A stretch of DNA of 64,000 bases from Conchocele bisecta (lineage: Eukaryota > Mollusca > Bivalvia > Lucinida > Thyasiridae), in the NCBI GenBank assembly GCA_029237695.1, contig JAQRGA010000042.1, positions 930,001 to 994,000 on the forward strand, written 5' to 3'. A program made the translations under genes and the position numbers. Each line of letters opens with the position of its first letter. Position 1 is the stretch's first letter. Below are positions 63,797 through 64,000 of the stretch, one piece after another. Below the pieces are notes generated by a model. It was not told where the DNA came from, did not search any database, and saw nothing but the letters and a program-made list of their open reading frames with translations.

Positions 63797-64000
63797 TTTA
63801 TCTCCTCTGCTACTTTTATTTTTTACTAAAGATAAATTTATATTGAGATTTATCTATAAATTGAATTTTCCCTTTATCTACACTAAATGTAATTTTAATA
63901 TAGGATGCATAAATTCCTTTTAACAGTTTACTGCTAAAATCTGATCTAATATTTTTACCTGATGGATAAAATTGGTTTATTTTATAAGTATATAAATTTT

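Noticed and set aside
1..64000. tRNA, rRNA or other structured RNA genes
   Set aside because: No stretch with tRNA T-loop/anticodon geometry or rRNA signatures was found by reading; a covariance-model scan would be decisive.

Overview
The window is A+T-rich DNA (roughly 30% G+C by eye) from a bacterium with a Gram-negative style envelope. It shows a type IV pilus ATPase and platform, exported proteins with signal peptides, a sigma-54 promoter with an NtrC-type regulator, an RnfE-type membrane subunit, and SelB, which implies selenocysteine use. Gene content and base composition would fit a Deferribacterota-like, possibly host-associated organism such as Mucispirillum. That assignment is inference only. 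No rRNA or tRNA gene was seen.

Layout. 1-11.8 kb is mostly chromosomal core: pilB (partial), a decayed pilT, pilC, coaX, a decayed Ser/Thr kinase, a purine-type permease, an ABC-F ATPase, a 5'-3' exonuclease, a GalT-family gene and an orphan rnfE. 11.8-13.9 kb is a junk-like stretch with a broken reverse transcriptase that overlaps a G+C-richer, cysteine-rich repeat ORF. 13.9-24.8 kb is a complete type I-F CRISPR-Cas locus (cas1, cas2-3 with one frameshift, csy1-4, then 35 repeats and 34 spacers). 24.9-36.2 kb is core again: cysteine synthase, hisC, pheA, mutT, holA-nadB-pcnB and prfB.

36.3-41.2 kb is a second defence island: an AAA ATPase plus DUF4435 pair that resembles PARIS (AriA/AriB), then a HinP1I-like type II restriction-modification pair (predicted target GCGC), then scraps of an integrase and an IS200-type transposase. 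41.3-53.7 kb holds hexokinase, tadA, an FAD dehydrogenase, a sugar kinase, a thioesterase, corA, an SPFH/NfeD pair and selB. 54.1-57.8 kb is a self-contained signalling unit: a dyad, a sigma-54 promoter, an exported basic protein, a histidine kinase and an NtrC-type regulator. 57.9-64 kb contains a split spermidine-synthase/transporter pair around an IS630 scrap, a YeeE-family transporter, a 26-bp perfect palindrome, and a second cysteine-repeat peptide gene with an excellent ribosome binding site.

Two themes stand out. First, many gaps are not empty but hold recognisable genes broken by stops and indels (pilT, a Ser/Thr kinase, a reverse transcriptase, YkgJ, a DUF985 cupin, a lipoprotein, integrase/IS200 and IS630 scraps). 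This points to ongoing gene loss. Second, two distant small ORFs, at 12.8 and 63.6 kb, share a C-x-x-G-x-x-A repeat code and a similar N-terminus. They look like one unassigned family of cysteine-rich peptides, possibly precursors of modified peptides.
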